This document shows positions 14,849 through 24,505 of a stretch of DNA of 64,000 nt, one piece after another. Within the stretch, counting starts at the first letter, position 1. Every line of letters starts with the position of its first letter. Source of the DNA: Bacteroidota bacterium (lineage in GTDB: Bacteria; Bacteroidota; Bacteroidia; Sphingobacteriales; Sphingobacteriaceae); NCBI GenBank assembly GCA_026224775.1, contig JAMFRP010000006.1, positions 186,001-250,000 on the forward strand. The letters are read 5' to 3'. The position numbers and the translations under genes were made by a program. The notes below the pieces were generated by a model, which was not told the origin of the DNA, did not search any database, and was given only the letters and a program-made list of their open reading frames with translations.

Positions 14849-16945
14849 ATGAGAAAATTATTTACTTACGTATTATTTATTAGTTTAGCCGGGCTAATAT
14901 CTTGTAAAAAGAGCAATTCAGGTCCAGCAAAAACTACCAATGCCAATAAAATTGCTCCCGATGGCTTTAATTTCGCAACATCTCGTAATATAAGTTTAAA
15001 TTTATACCTGCAATCACCTAAAGGCGAAGCACTAGCAGGTGTAGTTGTAAATGTATACCGGCCATCAACCACTACGTCAGGCACTGCAATTTTTACTGCT
15101 GTAACTGATAAAAATGGTAATATTTCAGCTAAAATTAGCGTTCCAACTTATTTAAGTACATTAATAATAGATCCATCATACGTTGGCTTACTACATAATG
15201 CAACTGCTGCTATTAACGGAACAACCATAACAGCTATTATTGGCGGCCCAAATGTTTACAGTGGCGATATTGTTCCAACGCCAACCATCAACCCAACCAA
15301 TACCACAAGTAGCTTAGCAGTATTTAGCGTAACAAATGGGTCAACTACTTTTAGTTATCCATCGCCATATACATCTACATCTGATGCATGTGTAAATACT
15401 ACAGCAATCCCATTAAGCTGGGGAGTTCCAAAGTACCTGCTTACAACAAAGGATCCTATTAGTGCTACTTTGTTATCGTATGTTAATGCATCGTTACCCG
15501 AAGGAAAATCGGTTGCCACTACTCACCCTAACTACTTAACAAGTACAAATACATCAACAATAAATGTAACTGCTTCGGCTGATGTATGGATAACTTTTGT
15601 GGCTGAGGGTGCCGGAAACTTAAATAGTTTTGCTTTTTATACCTATCCAACTGGCACACCACCACAAACACCATCTGATATAAAAAACGCGACACTTATA
15701 TTTCCTAATGCTTCGGGCTTAGGTTCAGGCGGTGGTTTAGTACCTGGCAATAAGGTTCATCTGGGTGTATTTAGCGCGGGTACTTCAATTGGTTTTATTT
15801 TACTTGGCAACGCATGGACAGGTTCAGGAGTAGATGTTACCGCGCCTAAATACTATTCAAATGATGCTTTAAATCCTGAAACAACTGCAAGTTTAAAGAA
15901 ACACTCTATTGTATTATACGATGCTGCCGACAATCTTTCATTAATAGGCTTCGAGGATTTAAACAGACAAACAGGTGGTTCTGATAATGACTTTAATGAC
16001 GTTGTTTTCTATGCTACATCGAACCCTGTTACAGCAATATCAAGCACTGGTGTACCGCCAATTGCTACTCCAACTGATTCTGATGGTGATGGCGTACCGG
16101 ATTCACAAGATGCATTCCCGAATGACCCTACAAGAGCTTATATAACTTATTATCCTTCGGCTACCACTTATGCAAACATTGCATTTGAGGACAATTGGCC
16201 TTCAAAAGGTGATTATGATATGAATGACCTTGTATTGGATTACCGTTACACACTGGTAAGTAATGCGCAAAATCAAGTGGTTACCATACAGGCAAACTAT
16301 AAAATTGCTGCTGTTGGGGCATCATTCAAAAGCGGTTATGGCGTTCAATTGCCAATACCTGCTTCTGCTGTAAAATCAGTAACCGGTCAATTGTTCAAAA
16401 ACAGTTACATACAATTGGCAGCAAACGGTGTTGAAGCAGGACAAACCAACGCGGTAATTATTCCTTTTGATAATACTGATGAGTTAATTAACAATCCCGA
16501 TTTTTCTTACTTTGTTAATACAGAAAATTCAAAAGATAAAGTTGTAAGCGATAGTTCAAGTGTATTGGTTACGCTTAACACGCCAATTGCAATATCAACG
16601 TTTACCCCAAGTGCATTTAATCCATTCCTGATCAGTAATGGAAGGCGCGGTTATGAAATTCACTTACCGGGCTATGCCCCAACCGATAAAGCTGATCCAA
16701 AACTGTTCGGTACTGCCGATGATGCCTCTGTACCATCTCAGGGCAAATATTATGTTTCTACTGGTAACTGGCCATGGGCATTAAACTATGCCGATCAGTT
16801 TACGTATCCTATAGAAGGTGTTAATATATCTTTAGCATACCCTCACTTTCTTGATTGGGCATCTTCAGCAGGAAGCTTGTTTACCGATTGGTATACTAAC
16901 ACCGGGGCTGGTTATAGAAACAATGCTGATTTATATCTTAAATAA
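14849..16945 (+). CDS. LruC-domain secreted lipoprotein
   Basis: A 698-residue lipoprotein. The signal peptide ends in G-L-I-S-C (Cys19). After a threonine/asparagine-rich beta region, two segments typical of Bacteroidota LruC proteins are seen: F-N-D-V-V-F-Y-A (about residue 385, DUF4114-like) and D-Y-D-M-N-D-L-V-L-D-Y-R-Y near residue 458. Between them is the calcium-binding repeat D-S-D-G-D-G-V-P-D-S-Q-D (about 409-420), as in thrombospondin type 3 repeats. The C-terminal part (about 460-690) matches the LruC domain, and I see no type 9 secretion tail. LruC proteins are thought to be surface or matrix proteins; no enzymatic motif is seen. It is a single gene with its own terminator. Confidence 0.88.
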   Translation: MRKLFTYVLFISLAGLISCKKSNSGPAKTTNANKIAPDGFNFATSRNISLNLYLQSPKGEALAGVVVNVYRPSTTTSGTAIFTAVTDKNGNISAKISVPTYLSTLIIDPSYVGLLHNATAAINGTTITAIIGGPNVYSGDIVPTPTINPTNTTSSLAVFSVTNGSTTFSYPSPYTSTSDACVNTTAIPLSWGVPKYLLTTKDPISATLLSYVNASLPEGKSVATTHPNYLTSTNTSTINVTASADVWITFVAEGAGNLNSFAFYTYPTGTPPQTPSDIKNATLIFPNASGLGSGGGLVPGNKVHLGVFSAGTSIGFILLGNAWTGSGVDVTAPKYYSNDALNPETTASLKKHSIVLYDAADNLSLIGFEDLNRQTGGSDNDFNDVVFYATSNPVTAISSTGVPPIATPTDSDGDGVPDSQDAFPNDPTRAYITYYPSATTYANIAFEDNWPSKGDYDMNDLVLDYRYTLVSNAQNQVVTIQANYKIAAVGASFKSGYGVQLPIPASAVKSVTGQLFKNSYIQLAANGVEAGQTNAVIIPFDNTDELINNPDFSYFVNTENSKDKVVSDSSSVLVTLNTPIAISTFTPSAFNPFLISNGRRGYEIHLPGYAPTDKADPKLFGTADDASVPSQGKYYVSTGNWPWALNYADQFTYPIEGVNISLAYPHFLDWASSAGSLFTDWYTNTGAGYRNNADLYLK

Positions 16946-16966
16946 AATAACTATAAAATTTATATT

Positions 16967-16998
16967 AAAGCCGCCCTTACCGGGACGGCTTTTTTTGT
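16967..16998 (+). terminator. Terminator of the LruC gene
   Basis: Stem of ten base pairs with one bulged A (16967-16976 with 16982-16992), then a run of T. Confidence 0.88.
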
Positions 16999-17043
16999 TC
17001 AAACCTATATGTAAAATTGCTGTTGTTTAAATAGCATATTCAA

Positions 17044-17071
17044 TTGTTAATTGGTTTTTTAACTAACTTTA
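17044..17071 (+). promoter_or_regulatory. Possible promoter of the sugar dehydrogenase operon
   Basis: TTG (17044-17046), a 17-base spacer and TAACTTTA (17064-17071), close to TTG-N19-TAnnTTTG, 20 bases before the ATG at 17092. The last base of the -7 box does not match. Confidence 0.35.
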
Positions 17072-17091
17072 CCTCACACCAATAAACACTT

Positions 17092-18357
17092 ATGAAAAAG
17101 AACAGATTATTGCCATATATATTACCATTAATGGCAATTCCGGCTTTGGTAATATCCATTGCCTCCAAAAACCCTACTCCTGCAGATGGCGCAGGACTAA
17201 CTCTACCATCTGGTTTTGAAGCCAATATAGTTGCCGATAATTTAGGTAATGCTAGGCACATTGCAATTACTAAACAAGGCGATATATATGTAAAATTGAA
17301 TAGGGCAAAAAACGGGAAGGGTATTTTATATCTACATCAGACAGGCGATAAAGCGACTGTTGTTAGCGGTTTTGGCAATTATCCAGGCACAGGTATGTAC
17401 ATTAAAGATAGCTATCTGTATGCGTCATCCAATGAAGATGTTTATCGTTATAAATTAAATGATAAAGGTGAAGTTATCAATCCGAATGAACCGGAGAGGA
17501 TAGTTGTTGGATTATTAAACCGCCGGGAACATGAATCAAAGTCTGTTGTGTTAGATAATAACGGAAACATTTATGTAAATGTTGGCGCGTATTCTAATTC
17601 ATGCCAGGAAAAAGATCGTCAAAAAGGATCAATGGGCAGAAAAGGGTGCCCTATTTTAGATTCTGCCGGTGGTATTTGGGAGTTTAAGGCTGATAAACTA
17701 GACCAGCATTATGGCGATGGTATACACTATGCAAAAGGATTAAGGAATGTTGTAGGCTTAGATTGGAACCAACAAGATAATCAATTATTCGTAATGCAGC
17801 ATGGTAGAGATCAGTTACATGACCTTTTCCCTGATCTATACACAACCCAACAATCAGCTATTGAACCGGCAGAGTGTTTATATGCTTTAAAAGAAGGTGA
17901 TAATGCAGGTTGGCCATACATTTATTATGATCAGGAAAAGCATGAAAAAATATTAGCACCCGAATACGGCGGCGACGGCAAAAAAACCGCAGGCGAAGGT
18001 ACTATTGATCCTGTTGCCACTTTCCCTGGTCACTTAGCACCAGATGGTTTGCTATTTTATACCGGCAATCAATTTCCTGAAAGATATAAGAATGGAGCTT
18101 TTATTGCTTTCCATGGTTCATGGAACAGGGCACCAGAGCCACAAGCTGGTTACTTTGTAGTTTTCCAACCGTTTAAAGATGGTAAACCTGATGGCAAGTG
18201 GGAAGTATTTGCTGATGGATTTGCGGGTACCCAGGCACAAAAAGAGAGCGGTAATGCGGTTCATCGCCCATGTGGTTTAGCACAAGGCCCTGATGGTTCG
18301 TTATATGTAACCGATGATAATAAAGGAACTATTTACAAAATCAGTTACAAAAAATAA
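17092..18357 (+). CDS. Glucose/sorbosone dehydrogenase-family protein (PQQ type)
   Basis: A 421-residue beta-propeller enzyme related to soluble PQQ-dependent aldose and L-sorbosone dehydrogenases. It probably oxidises a sugar in the periplasm and passes electrons to a cytochrome. The N-terminus has a signal-like hydrophobic stretch; the mature start L-P-S-G-F-E-A-N-I-V-A is typical of this family. Also typical are G-L-R-N-V-V-G-L-D-W near residue 219 and the final D-G-S-L-Y-V-T-D-D-N-K-G-T-I-Y-K. It overlaps the next gene, a cytochrome c, by one base (TAATG), which supports an electron-transfer pair. PQQ dependence and substrate are inferred; many family members are untested. Confidence 0.85.
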   Translation: MKKNRLLPYILPLMAIPALVISIASKNPTPADGAGLTLPSGFEANIVADNLGNARHIAITKQGDIYVKLNRAKNGKGILYLHQTGDKATVVSGFGNYPGTGMYIKDSYLYASSNEDVYRYKLNDKGEVINPNEPERIVVGLLNRREHESKSVVLDNNGNIYVNVGAYSNSCQEKDRQKGSMGRKGCPILDSAGGIWEFKADKLDQHYGDGIHYAKGLRNVVGLDWNQQDNQLFVMQHGRDQLHDLFPDLYTTQQSAIEPAECLYALKEGDNAGWPYIYYDQEKHEKILAPEYGGDGKKTAGEGTIDPVATFPGHLAPDGLLFYTGNQFPERYKNGAFIAFHGSWNRAPEPQAGYFVVFQPFKDGKPDGKWEVFADGFAGTQAQKESGNAVHRPCGLAQGPDGSLYVTDDNKGTIYKISYKK

Positions 18358-18797
18358 TGAAGTTTATAAAATCTGCTGCCATTCTTTTAGTCTTAGTTAT
18401 CGCTTGTAATAGTTTAAAAGCACAAGTAAGGCATTCATCAAAATCCACAAAATCACATTTAGCTTTATCAATAGCTAATGGCAAATTAGTATACACACAA
18501 AATTGTGCAAGTTGCCATCAGGTTGATGGGCATGGCGTACAAAACATGAATCCGCCATTAATACAAACAAGTTATGTTTTGGGCGATAAAGTCAAACTGA
18601 TAAAGATAGTTCTGAATGGCTTTAATGAAGATGTTGAAATAAACGGCAATACCTATTCAAACACAATGGCCTCGCATGATTTTTTGAAAGATCAGGAAAT
18701 TGCAGATGTGCTAACTTATATCAGACATAGCTTCGGCAATAAAGCAAGTGCGGTTTCAGTCGCGATGGTTAAAAGTGTAAGGGCTACAAAGAAATAA
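18357..18797 (+). CDS. Monohaem cytochrome c, partner of the sugar dehydrogenase
   Basis: A 146-residue c-type cytochrome with a signal peptide (hydrophobic 6-17) ending near L-K-A-Q. The haem motif C-A-S-C-H is at residues 50-54 and the probable axial Met is in N-T-M-A-S-H. It starts inside the stop codon of the preceding dehydrogenase (TAATG), so the two proteins are made together. It is the obvious electron acceptor for that enzyme. It is a relative of the cytochrome at 10887, with the same G-N-K ending of the haem domain. A terminator follows. Confidence 0.9.
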   Translation: MKFIKSAAILLVLVIACNSLKAQVRHSSKSTKSHLALSIANGKLVYTQNCASCHQVDGHGVQNMNPPLIQTSYVLGDKVKLIKIVLNGFNEDVEINGNTYSNTMASHDFLKDQEIADVLTYIRHSFGNKASAVSVAMVKSVRATKK

Positions 18798-18806
18798 CTT
18801 AAAGAT

Positions 18807-18860
18807 AAAGGCCCAGGAATCAGAATAAATTTATTTACCTGATTCTGGGGCTTTTATTTT
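18807..18860 (+). terminator. Terminator after the cytochrome gene
   Basis: Arms around 18807-18823 and 18839-18855 (about 16 base pairs with one bulge) enclosing an AT-rich loop, then TTATTTT. It lies between convergent transcripts. Confidence 0.8.
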
Positions 18861-18883
18861 CGATAAGCGTATATAATATTTAA

Positions 18884-21484
18884 TTACTTATTGTACAAAC
18901 AATTAACTATCAATCCACTCCATCCGGTTTGATGGGATGCACCCGCACCTCGTCCATTATCGCCATCAAAATATTCATAAAACAGCAAATGATCTTTAAA
19001 ATTGGGATCGGATTGAATTTTATCATATTTTCCAAATACAGCCCTTTTACCGGTTTTATCGCGCAGAAAAATACTCGACAACCTACGATAAAGCTCATTG
19101 GCAACTTCGTTCAAATTCATAAAAACACCTGAACCTGTTGGGCATTCTATTTTAAAATCATCTCCATAATACTGATAAAAGCGTTGTAAACTTTCTATCA
19201 GCATATAGTTTATAGGTATCCATATCGGCCCACGCCAGTTACTATTACCTCCAAATAAACCACTATCACTTTCGGCCGGGGTGTATTTTACACTAAATTC
19301 TACCCCATTTACTGCAACACTATAAGGATTATTCAAATGATATTTAGATACTGAACGTATACCATAATCACTTAAAAACTCATTTTCATCCAGCATATAC
19401 TTAAGCAACGATTTCATGCGGTAGCCACGAAGCAGGCTTATTAAATGTTTACCATTCCCTTTTGTCTCATTCCAACGCGATACCAATCCGGCAAGATCAG
19501 GCCTATTATCAGAAAACCATTTCATTCTGTTATGAAAAATTGGATTATTCATAATATCATTCGTGTCCAATATTTCAGCGGCAAATAGCGGTATTAATCC
19601 TACTATACTACGTAACCGCATCTTTTGGGTAGTATTGTCATTCAAACGCAATTGGTCATAGAAAAAGCCATCCTGATCGTCCCACAACCCCTGGTTATTT
19701 TCACCCAAATTTGCCATAGCCCCGGCAATATAGATGAAGTGCTCAAAAAACTTAGATGCGATATCCGAATAGGCTTTATTATATGATGCCAACTCAGCCG
19801 CGATACGCAGTAAATTTAGCGAGTACATGGCCATCCAGCTAGTACCATCGGCTTGCTCCAAATGTTCGCCCATTGGTAGGTGCATATTTCTGTCGAATAC
19901 ACCAATATTATCCAACCCCAAAAATCCACCTTCAAAAATATTGTTACCGGCAGCATCTTTACGGTTTACCCACCAGGTAAAGTCAAGCATCAGTTTGTGA
20001 AAAATACGCTCAAGAAAAAAAGTATCGCCTTTACCATTATTGGCTTCTTTGTCTTTTTGGTAGATTTCCCAAGTCATCCTTGCGTGTACGGGCGGATTGG
20101 CATCGCCAAAATCCCACTCATAAGCCGGTAACTCCCCATTAGGGTGCTGATACCAAACCCTAACCAATAGCATTAGTTGATTTTTAGCCAAATCCATATC
20201 AACATTTGCTAATGCCAGGCAATGAAAAGCCAGATCCCACGAAGCAAACCAGGGATACTCCCATTTATCAGGCATCGAGATAATATCGCGTGCATTAAAA
20301 TGCTGCCATTTACTGTTACGGCCATTTTTCCGCTCAGCAGGAGGTTTCGGCTCTGCGGGATCTCCGTTTAACCAGTGGTTTATATCGAAATAATAAAACT
20401 GTTTTGTCCACAACATACCGGCAAATGCCTGGCGTTGCACAAACACGCTATCCGGATTGGGGTTATTTTGCTGAATATCTTTGTAAAACTCATCAGCCTC
20501 GGCTACTCGGGCATTAAATATAGTGTCAAAATCATCAAACCCGTTCTTGGCGTTTGATGAAAATCTTAAACGGATTGTATAACTATCCTTTGCCTTTACC
20601 TTAATATCGTAATTGATGGCCGCTTTGGTACCTGTTTTTTTAGGATTTACAGTATCTGCCCCATTAACAATATGGTTGTTTATACCATCCTTGTAATAAG
20701 GCTTGCCATCAGCATAATTATATAATTTAGGGTTATTGGTTTCATTATCGCAAAACAAAATATCCGGCGATCCCTCACCATTCAACCAAAGCTGACCAAG
20801 TTTATTATGATAAACCTCAATCACACCATGCGAATCAGCGGTTAATTCAGGCAGGTAATTATCATATCCCCACGCCCATGTATTGCGAAACCAAATGGTT
20901 GGCAACACATTCAGCTCGCAATCGTTCATACTGCGGTTGTTGATGGTGATTTTTATAAGGATATCATCCTGCGTATTCTTAGCGTACTCGGTAAAAACGT
21001 CAAAATACTCATCGTTATCTAAAATACCGGTATCGATCAACTCAAACTCAGGATCATTACGACCACGACGTTTATTTTCATCTACAAGCCATTGATATGG
21101 ATATGTTTGCTGCGGATATTTATACAACGTTTTCATGTATGAATGCGTTGGCGTATTATCCAAATAATAATACAACTCTTTTACATCCTCACCATGATTA
21201 CCTTCAGGGTTAGTTAAGCCAAAATAACGTTCCTTAATAATAGGATCTTTTTTATTCCATAGCGCCACCGAAAAGCAAACTGTTTGGTCATCGTCGCATA
21301 TCCCCGCAATACCTTCTTCACCCCAACGATAAGCCTTGCTACGTGCCATATCGTGTGTGATGTAATTCCAGGCATCACCATTTGCGCTATAATCTTCTCG
21401 TATTGTGCCCCATTGCCTATCGCTTACATAAGGGCCCCATTTTTTCCAGGTTGAATCTTTTAATCTCGATTGCTCTGCATTCAT
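18884..21484 (-). CDS. GH63-like glucosidase
   Basis: An 866-residue protein of the (alpha/alpha)6-barrel glycoside hydrolases, in the GH63/MGH1-like group usually annotated as glucosidase. Seen: N-terminal W-K-K-W-G-P-Y-V-S-D-R-Q-W-G-T-I-R-E-D-Y, the barrel motif P-W-F-A-S-W-D-L-A-F-H (its Asp is the likely catalytic acid, about residue 420), and the C-terminal F-Y-E-Y-F-D-G-D-N-G-R-G-A-G-A-S-H-Q-T-G-W with the likely catalytic Glu. There is no signal peptide, so it is cytoplasmic. It is the last gene of the minus-strand run beginning at RidA, 64 bases after the dipeptidase. Substrate unknown, probably alpha-glucosides or glucosyl-glycerate-like compounds. Confidence 0.85.
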   Translation of the reverse strand: MNAEQSRLKDSTWKKWGPYVSDRQWGTIREDYSANGDAWNYITHDMARSKAYRWGEEGIAGICDDDQTVCFSVALWNKKDPIIKERYFGLTNPEGNHGEDVKELYYYLDNTPTHSYMKTLYKYPQQTYPYQWLVDENKRRGRNDPEFELIDTGILDNDEYFDVFTEYAKNTQDDILIKITINNRSMNDCELNVLPTIWFRNTWAWGYDNYLPELTADSHGVIEVYHNKLGQLWLNGEGSPDILFCDNETNNPKLYNYADGKPYYKDGINNHIVNGADTVNPKKTGTKAAINYDIKVKAKDSYTIRLRFSSNAKNGFDDFDTIFNARVAEADEFYKDIQQNNPNPDSVFVQRQAFAGMLWTKQFYYFDINHWLNGDPAEPKPPAERKNGRNSKWQHFNARDIISMPDKWEYPWFASWDLAFHCLALANVDMDLAKNQLMLLVRVWYQHPNGELPAYEWDFGDANPPVHARMTWEIYQKDKEANNGKGDTFFLERIFHKLMLDFTWWVNRKDAAGNNIFEGGFLGLDNIGVFDRNMHLPMGEHLEQADGTSWMAMYSLNLLRIAAELASYNKAYSDIASKFFEHFIYIAGAMANLGENNQGLWDDQDGFFYDQLRLNDNTTQKMRLRSIVGLIPLFAAEILDTNDIMNNPIFHNRMKWFSDNRPDLAGLVSRWNETKGNGKHLISLLRGYRMKSLLKYMLDENEFLSDYGIRSVSKYHLNNPYSVAVNGVEFSVKYTPAESDSGLFGGNSNWRGPIWIPINYMLIESLQRFYQYYGDDFKIECPTGSGVFMNLNEVANELYRRLSSIFLRDKTGKRAVFGKYDKIQSDPNFKDHLLFYEYFDGDNGRGAGASHQTGWSGLIVNCLYNK

Positions 21485-21548
21485 AAACTAATATACATTT
21501 TGGGAGCTGTTATGTTCTATTATGATTTTTTGGGGGATGAGATTCGGA

Positions 21549-22619
21549 TTAAGCCCAGGCTTTCCGTAAAAATCTAAGCCAATTACCATGCATTATATTC
21601 TCGCAATCAACGTCAGTATATCCTCTCTTTTTTAATAAGGCAGGTATCTTCTGTTCGTCAGCGATAGTAATCAAATCATAAGGGCATTGCTCTGTACCAA
21701 ATGCGCCATCAAGATCAGATCCTATACCAACATGTAATGTATTACCTGCTAATTGACAAATATGATCCATATGATCTATCAAGACATCCATGTTGCAATT
21801 CATATCCTTTGGATTTGATTCTCCCCTCACCCATCCCGGTACCATCATCCAGGCATCCATGGCGCCGCCTATAACTGCACCGCGACTAATTAATTCTTTT
21901 ATCTGTTCATCGCTAAACTGGCGATTATGATTTACCAACGCACGGCAATTATTATGGCTGGCCCAAACATGTCCGTTGAAGTGATCCATGGCTTCCCAAA
22001 AGCTATCATCGCATAAATGGGTGGCATCTAAAATAATGTTCAGGCGTTCCATTTCTTTTAACAACTCCTGCCCTTTGGGGCCCATAAACCCGGTGGCATC
22101 AGTGCCTTGCGCATATCTTCCGGGGCCATAATGTGCAGGGCCAACCGCACGCAATCCATAATTATAAGCCCGCTCCAAGTGGTTTATGGTTACAATAGAA
22201 TCAGCACCTTCTAAACTTAAAATATACCCAACTCGTTTATTTTCGGATGGTGTATTATCCTTCCAAAGTGTAATATGTTTTTCAAGGCTCGTTAAGTCGT
22301 TCACCTGCACCATTTGCCCATCTTCTTCCATGCTTTTGTACCATGCAATTTGAGCTTGTGTTTGTGCCCATGCCTGTTCAGGCGAGTGCCAACCGGGTAA
22401 AGTATTGTCGGGTGCAACGTAACGTGCTATTTGCGTTGCTACTACCAAACCAATACTACCTTTGCGCAATTCAGGCAATGAAACTGTGGCATTTACACGA
22501 TCAGGTTTATCCGTCAGACCTTCTTCACGCACATTAATTGCATCAACAGACTCGCGCAGATCGCGGTTCCATTCCATGGCATTCATGCTAAGATCTAAAT
22601 GGGCATCAATGGTGAACAT
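21549..22619 (-). CDS. Membrane-dipeptidase family enzyme (peptidase M19)
   Basis: A 356-residue zinc dipeptidase of the renal-dipeptidase family, which cleaves dipeptides and often accepts a D-residue at the C-terminal position. Zinc ligands: His7 and Asp9 in I-D-A-H-L-D-L, Glu in L-S-L-E-G-A-D-S (about 150), and His in L-D-A-T-H-L-C-D (about 197) and W-A-S-H-N-N. S-D-L-D-G-A-F-G near the C-terminus is also conserved. There is no signal peptide, so it is probably cytoplasmic despite the family name. It lies 14 bases after the PLP enzyme in one operon with RidA; together they suggest use of D-amino acids released from L,D-dipeptides. Confidence 0.92.
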   Translation of the reverse strand: MFTIDAHLDLSMNAMEWNRDLRESVDAINVREEGLTDKPDRVNATVSLPELRKGSIGLVVATQIARYVAPDNTLPGWHSPEQAWAQTQAQIAWYKSMEEDGQMVQVNDLTSLEKHITLWKDNTPSENKRVGYILSLEGADSIVTINHLERAYNYGLRAVGPAHYGPGRYAQGTDATGFMGPKGQELLKEMERLNIILDATHLCDDSFWEAMDHFNGHVWASHNNCRALVNHNRQFSDEQIKELISRGAVIGGAMDAWMMVPGWVRGESNPKDMNCNMDVLIDHMDHICQLAGNTLHVGIGSDLDGAFGTEQCPYDLITIADEQKIPALLKKRGYTDVDCENIMHGNWLRFLRKAWA

Positions 22620-22633
22620 ATTATGGTTGAATA

Positions 22634-23749
22634 TTAAATAGTGATTTTCCGGTCACGAGCTATATTTAGCCATTGACCTGTAATATTGTTATTCTCAATG
22701 GTAATGGCTCGTTCGTATAGTGCTACTGTTGGGCAAATATGGTATGGCAAGCCATATAACACATCTCCAACTTTATAATTGTGGTCTTTGCCTGCGTCAA
22801 CAACTAAATGCTCTTCGCTTTGGCTGATGATCTTCACATCAGGTGCATTAAAAAAATAGATACGCTTAGCCAGTGCATTTTCAGCAGCTACTGATTTATG
22901 CCCGCAATCAATACAAAGCAAATTTTCTTCAGGTAACGATACAACTCTTGTAACCAACAATACTGCAATTAAGAAATGCTGCTCTTCAAAAGCTAATTGA
23001 TACCCTTTATCCCAATAAACAAATGTTCCGGGGCTGCACTCTATACTTTTTTTTGCTGCAAGAATAGGAAATGTCGGCGAACCACCTGCAACAATCACAG
23101 GCTTTGGATAACCTGAATCTAAAATTTCGTCTTGCAGTTTAATTACTATACCGTACCAGGCATTTACTTTTTCTGTACGGATAACAATATCCGCATCATG
23201 TATATGGCCATCATAAGCATGTAAGCCAATTAAATTTATCCCCGGCAATTGAAAACATTCTTTATACAATTGTAAGGCTTCATCTCCCGGAGATAAACCT
23301 GTACGGTTCATCCCTACATTTAAATCGACATATACATTAACCAACAAACTTTCTTCAACAGCTATCGCTGACATAGCATTAGCTGAAGCCTCATTATCAA
23401 CCAAACAAGAAAATTTGGTATCAGGATAAGTTTGAATTAATTTGATAAACCGCGATAGTTTAGGTCCGGTGGGTTGATAAGCTAACAATACATCAGGGGC
23501 ATTACACATCCCCAGCATTTCGGCCTCGGCAATGGTGGCGCATTTAAATTTGGTGATACCTGCATCCATCATTAATAGCGCAGCCTCTTTATTTTTAAAT
23601 GTTTTGATATGCGGGCGCAGGCGAAACACATCATCGATCATGTATTTCAGCATATCGATATTCTGTTTCACTCTTTTTGGATAAACTACTAAAGCAGGTG
23701 TATCCAGCTGATCAACATCTTCAATAGTGTACCAATGCTGCCCGGTCAT
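22634..23749 (-). CDS. PLP enzyme of the D-threonine aldolase / D-serine dehydratase family
   Basis: A 371-residue fold-III PLP enzyme (alanine-racemase-like barrel plus C-terminal D-serine-dehydratase-like domain). The PLP lysine is Lys49 in R-P-H-I-K-T-F-K. Near the C-terminus is Y-H-I-C-P-T (His337, Cys339). In this family a His-x-Cys zinc site is the mark of eukaryotic-type D-serine dehydratases, whereas D-threonine aldolases use His-x-Asp. It may therefore dehydrate D-serine or D-threonine rather than cleave it. The next gene upstream is RidA, which removes the reactive enamine made by such dehydratases, and the next downstream is an M19 dipeptidase. It is 9 bases after RidA in one operon. 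Substrate is inferred. Confidence 0.85.
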   Translation of the reverse strand: MTGQHWYTIEDVDQLDTPALVVYPKRVKQNIDMLKYMIDDVFRLRPHIKTFKNKEAALLMMDAGITKFKCATIAEAEMLGMCNAPDVLLAYQPTGPKLSRFIKLIQTYPDTKFSCLVDNEASANAMSAIAVEESLLVNVYVDLNVGMNRTGLSPGDEALQLYKECFQLPGINLIGLHAYDGHIHDADIVIRTEKVNAWYGIVIKLQDEILDSGYPKPVIVAGGSPTFPILAAKKSIECSPGTFVYWDKGYQLAFEEQHFLIAVLLVTRVVSLPEENLLCIDCGHKSVAAENALAKRIYFFNAPDVKIISQSEEHLVVDAGKDHNYKVGDVLYGLPYHICPTVALYERAITIENNNITGQWLNIARDRKITI

Positions 23750-23758
23750 TTTGTTTAA

Positions 23759-24223
23759 TTATACAAGTTCAAATAAAGCCTCTATTTCAACTGGGATATT
23801 ATCAGGCAACGACCCCATCCCTACTGCACTACGAACACCTATACCGTTCTCTTCGCCCCAAACTTTAGCAAATAATTCGCTGCAACCGTTTATAATGAAT
23901 GGATGTTTTTCAAAATCGGGGGTACAATTAACCATCCCTAATACCTTTATTACTCTTTTAACTTTATCAAAGCTGCCTATATTAGCTTTTATAGTAGCCA
24001 GCATCGCTAAACCAACCTGGCGGGCAGCCAGTTTACCATCTTCTGGAGTAATGGTATCACCAATACGGCCAATAATCAGGCTACCATCATCCTGTACAGT
24101 TCCATGACCTGATAGGTAAAGATATTTACCATCAACCAAACAAGGTTTATATACACCAAGTGGTTTTGGAGCGGGCGGCAGGCTCAGGCCTAAAGCGGCA
24201 AAATTTTGTTCTGCAGTATTCAT
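23759..24223 (-). CDS. RidA-family enamine/imine deaminase
   Basis: A 154-residue member of the RidA/YjgF/UK114 family. It hydrolyses 2-aminoacrylate and related enamines released by PLP enzymes to keto acids and ammonia. The key arginine and C-terminal motif are present in V-R-S-A-V-G-M-G-S-L-P and P-V-E-I-E-A-L-F-E-L. It is about 25 residues longer at the N-terminus than E. coli RidA, as in a known subgroup. It is the first gene of the operon with the D-serine-dehydratase-like enzyme and the M19 dipeptidase, which suggests it cleans up the enamine from that enzyme. The gap upstream (24224-24505) is AT-rich and holds the divergent cydA promoter. Confidence 0.9.
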   Translation of the reverse strand: MNTAEQNFAALGLSLPPAPKPLGVYKPCLVDGKYLYLSGHGTVQDDGSLIIGRIGDTITPEDGKLAARQVGLAMLATIKANIGSFDKVKRVIKVLGMVNCTPDFEKHPFIINGCSELFAKVWGEENGIGVRSAVGMGSLPDNIPVEIEALFELV

Positions 24224-24462
24224 TTTATAAGGTAATTGTGTAAAACAAACATAAAAATAAAATACAGGCTATCCTATCAAAACAAGCAATGTAAATCAAG
24301 TTTACATAAGCATGTTACTTAATTTAAAATTCTGATAAAAGCACTTAAATAGTTAAAGTTTAATAAGCTAAAACATCGCAAACACAACTAATTCTGCATT
24401 TTAGAATTGTTCTATTTAAACTTGCTGATTAGTATTTGTCAGATCTTACTATTAGTAAAGGG

Positions 24463-24470
24463 TATATTTG
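24463..24470 (+). promoter_or_regulatory. -7 box of the cydAB promoter
   Basis: TATATTTG matches TAnnTTTG exactly and lies 35 bases before the cydA ATG. A TTTG 24 bases upstream (24435-24438) is a looser -33 candidate. Confidence 0.5.
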
Positions 24471-24505
24471 TGCAGTTATTATAATATTTTATCATACATG
24501 CTATT

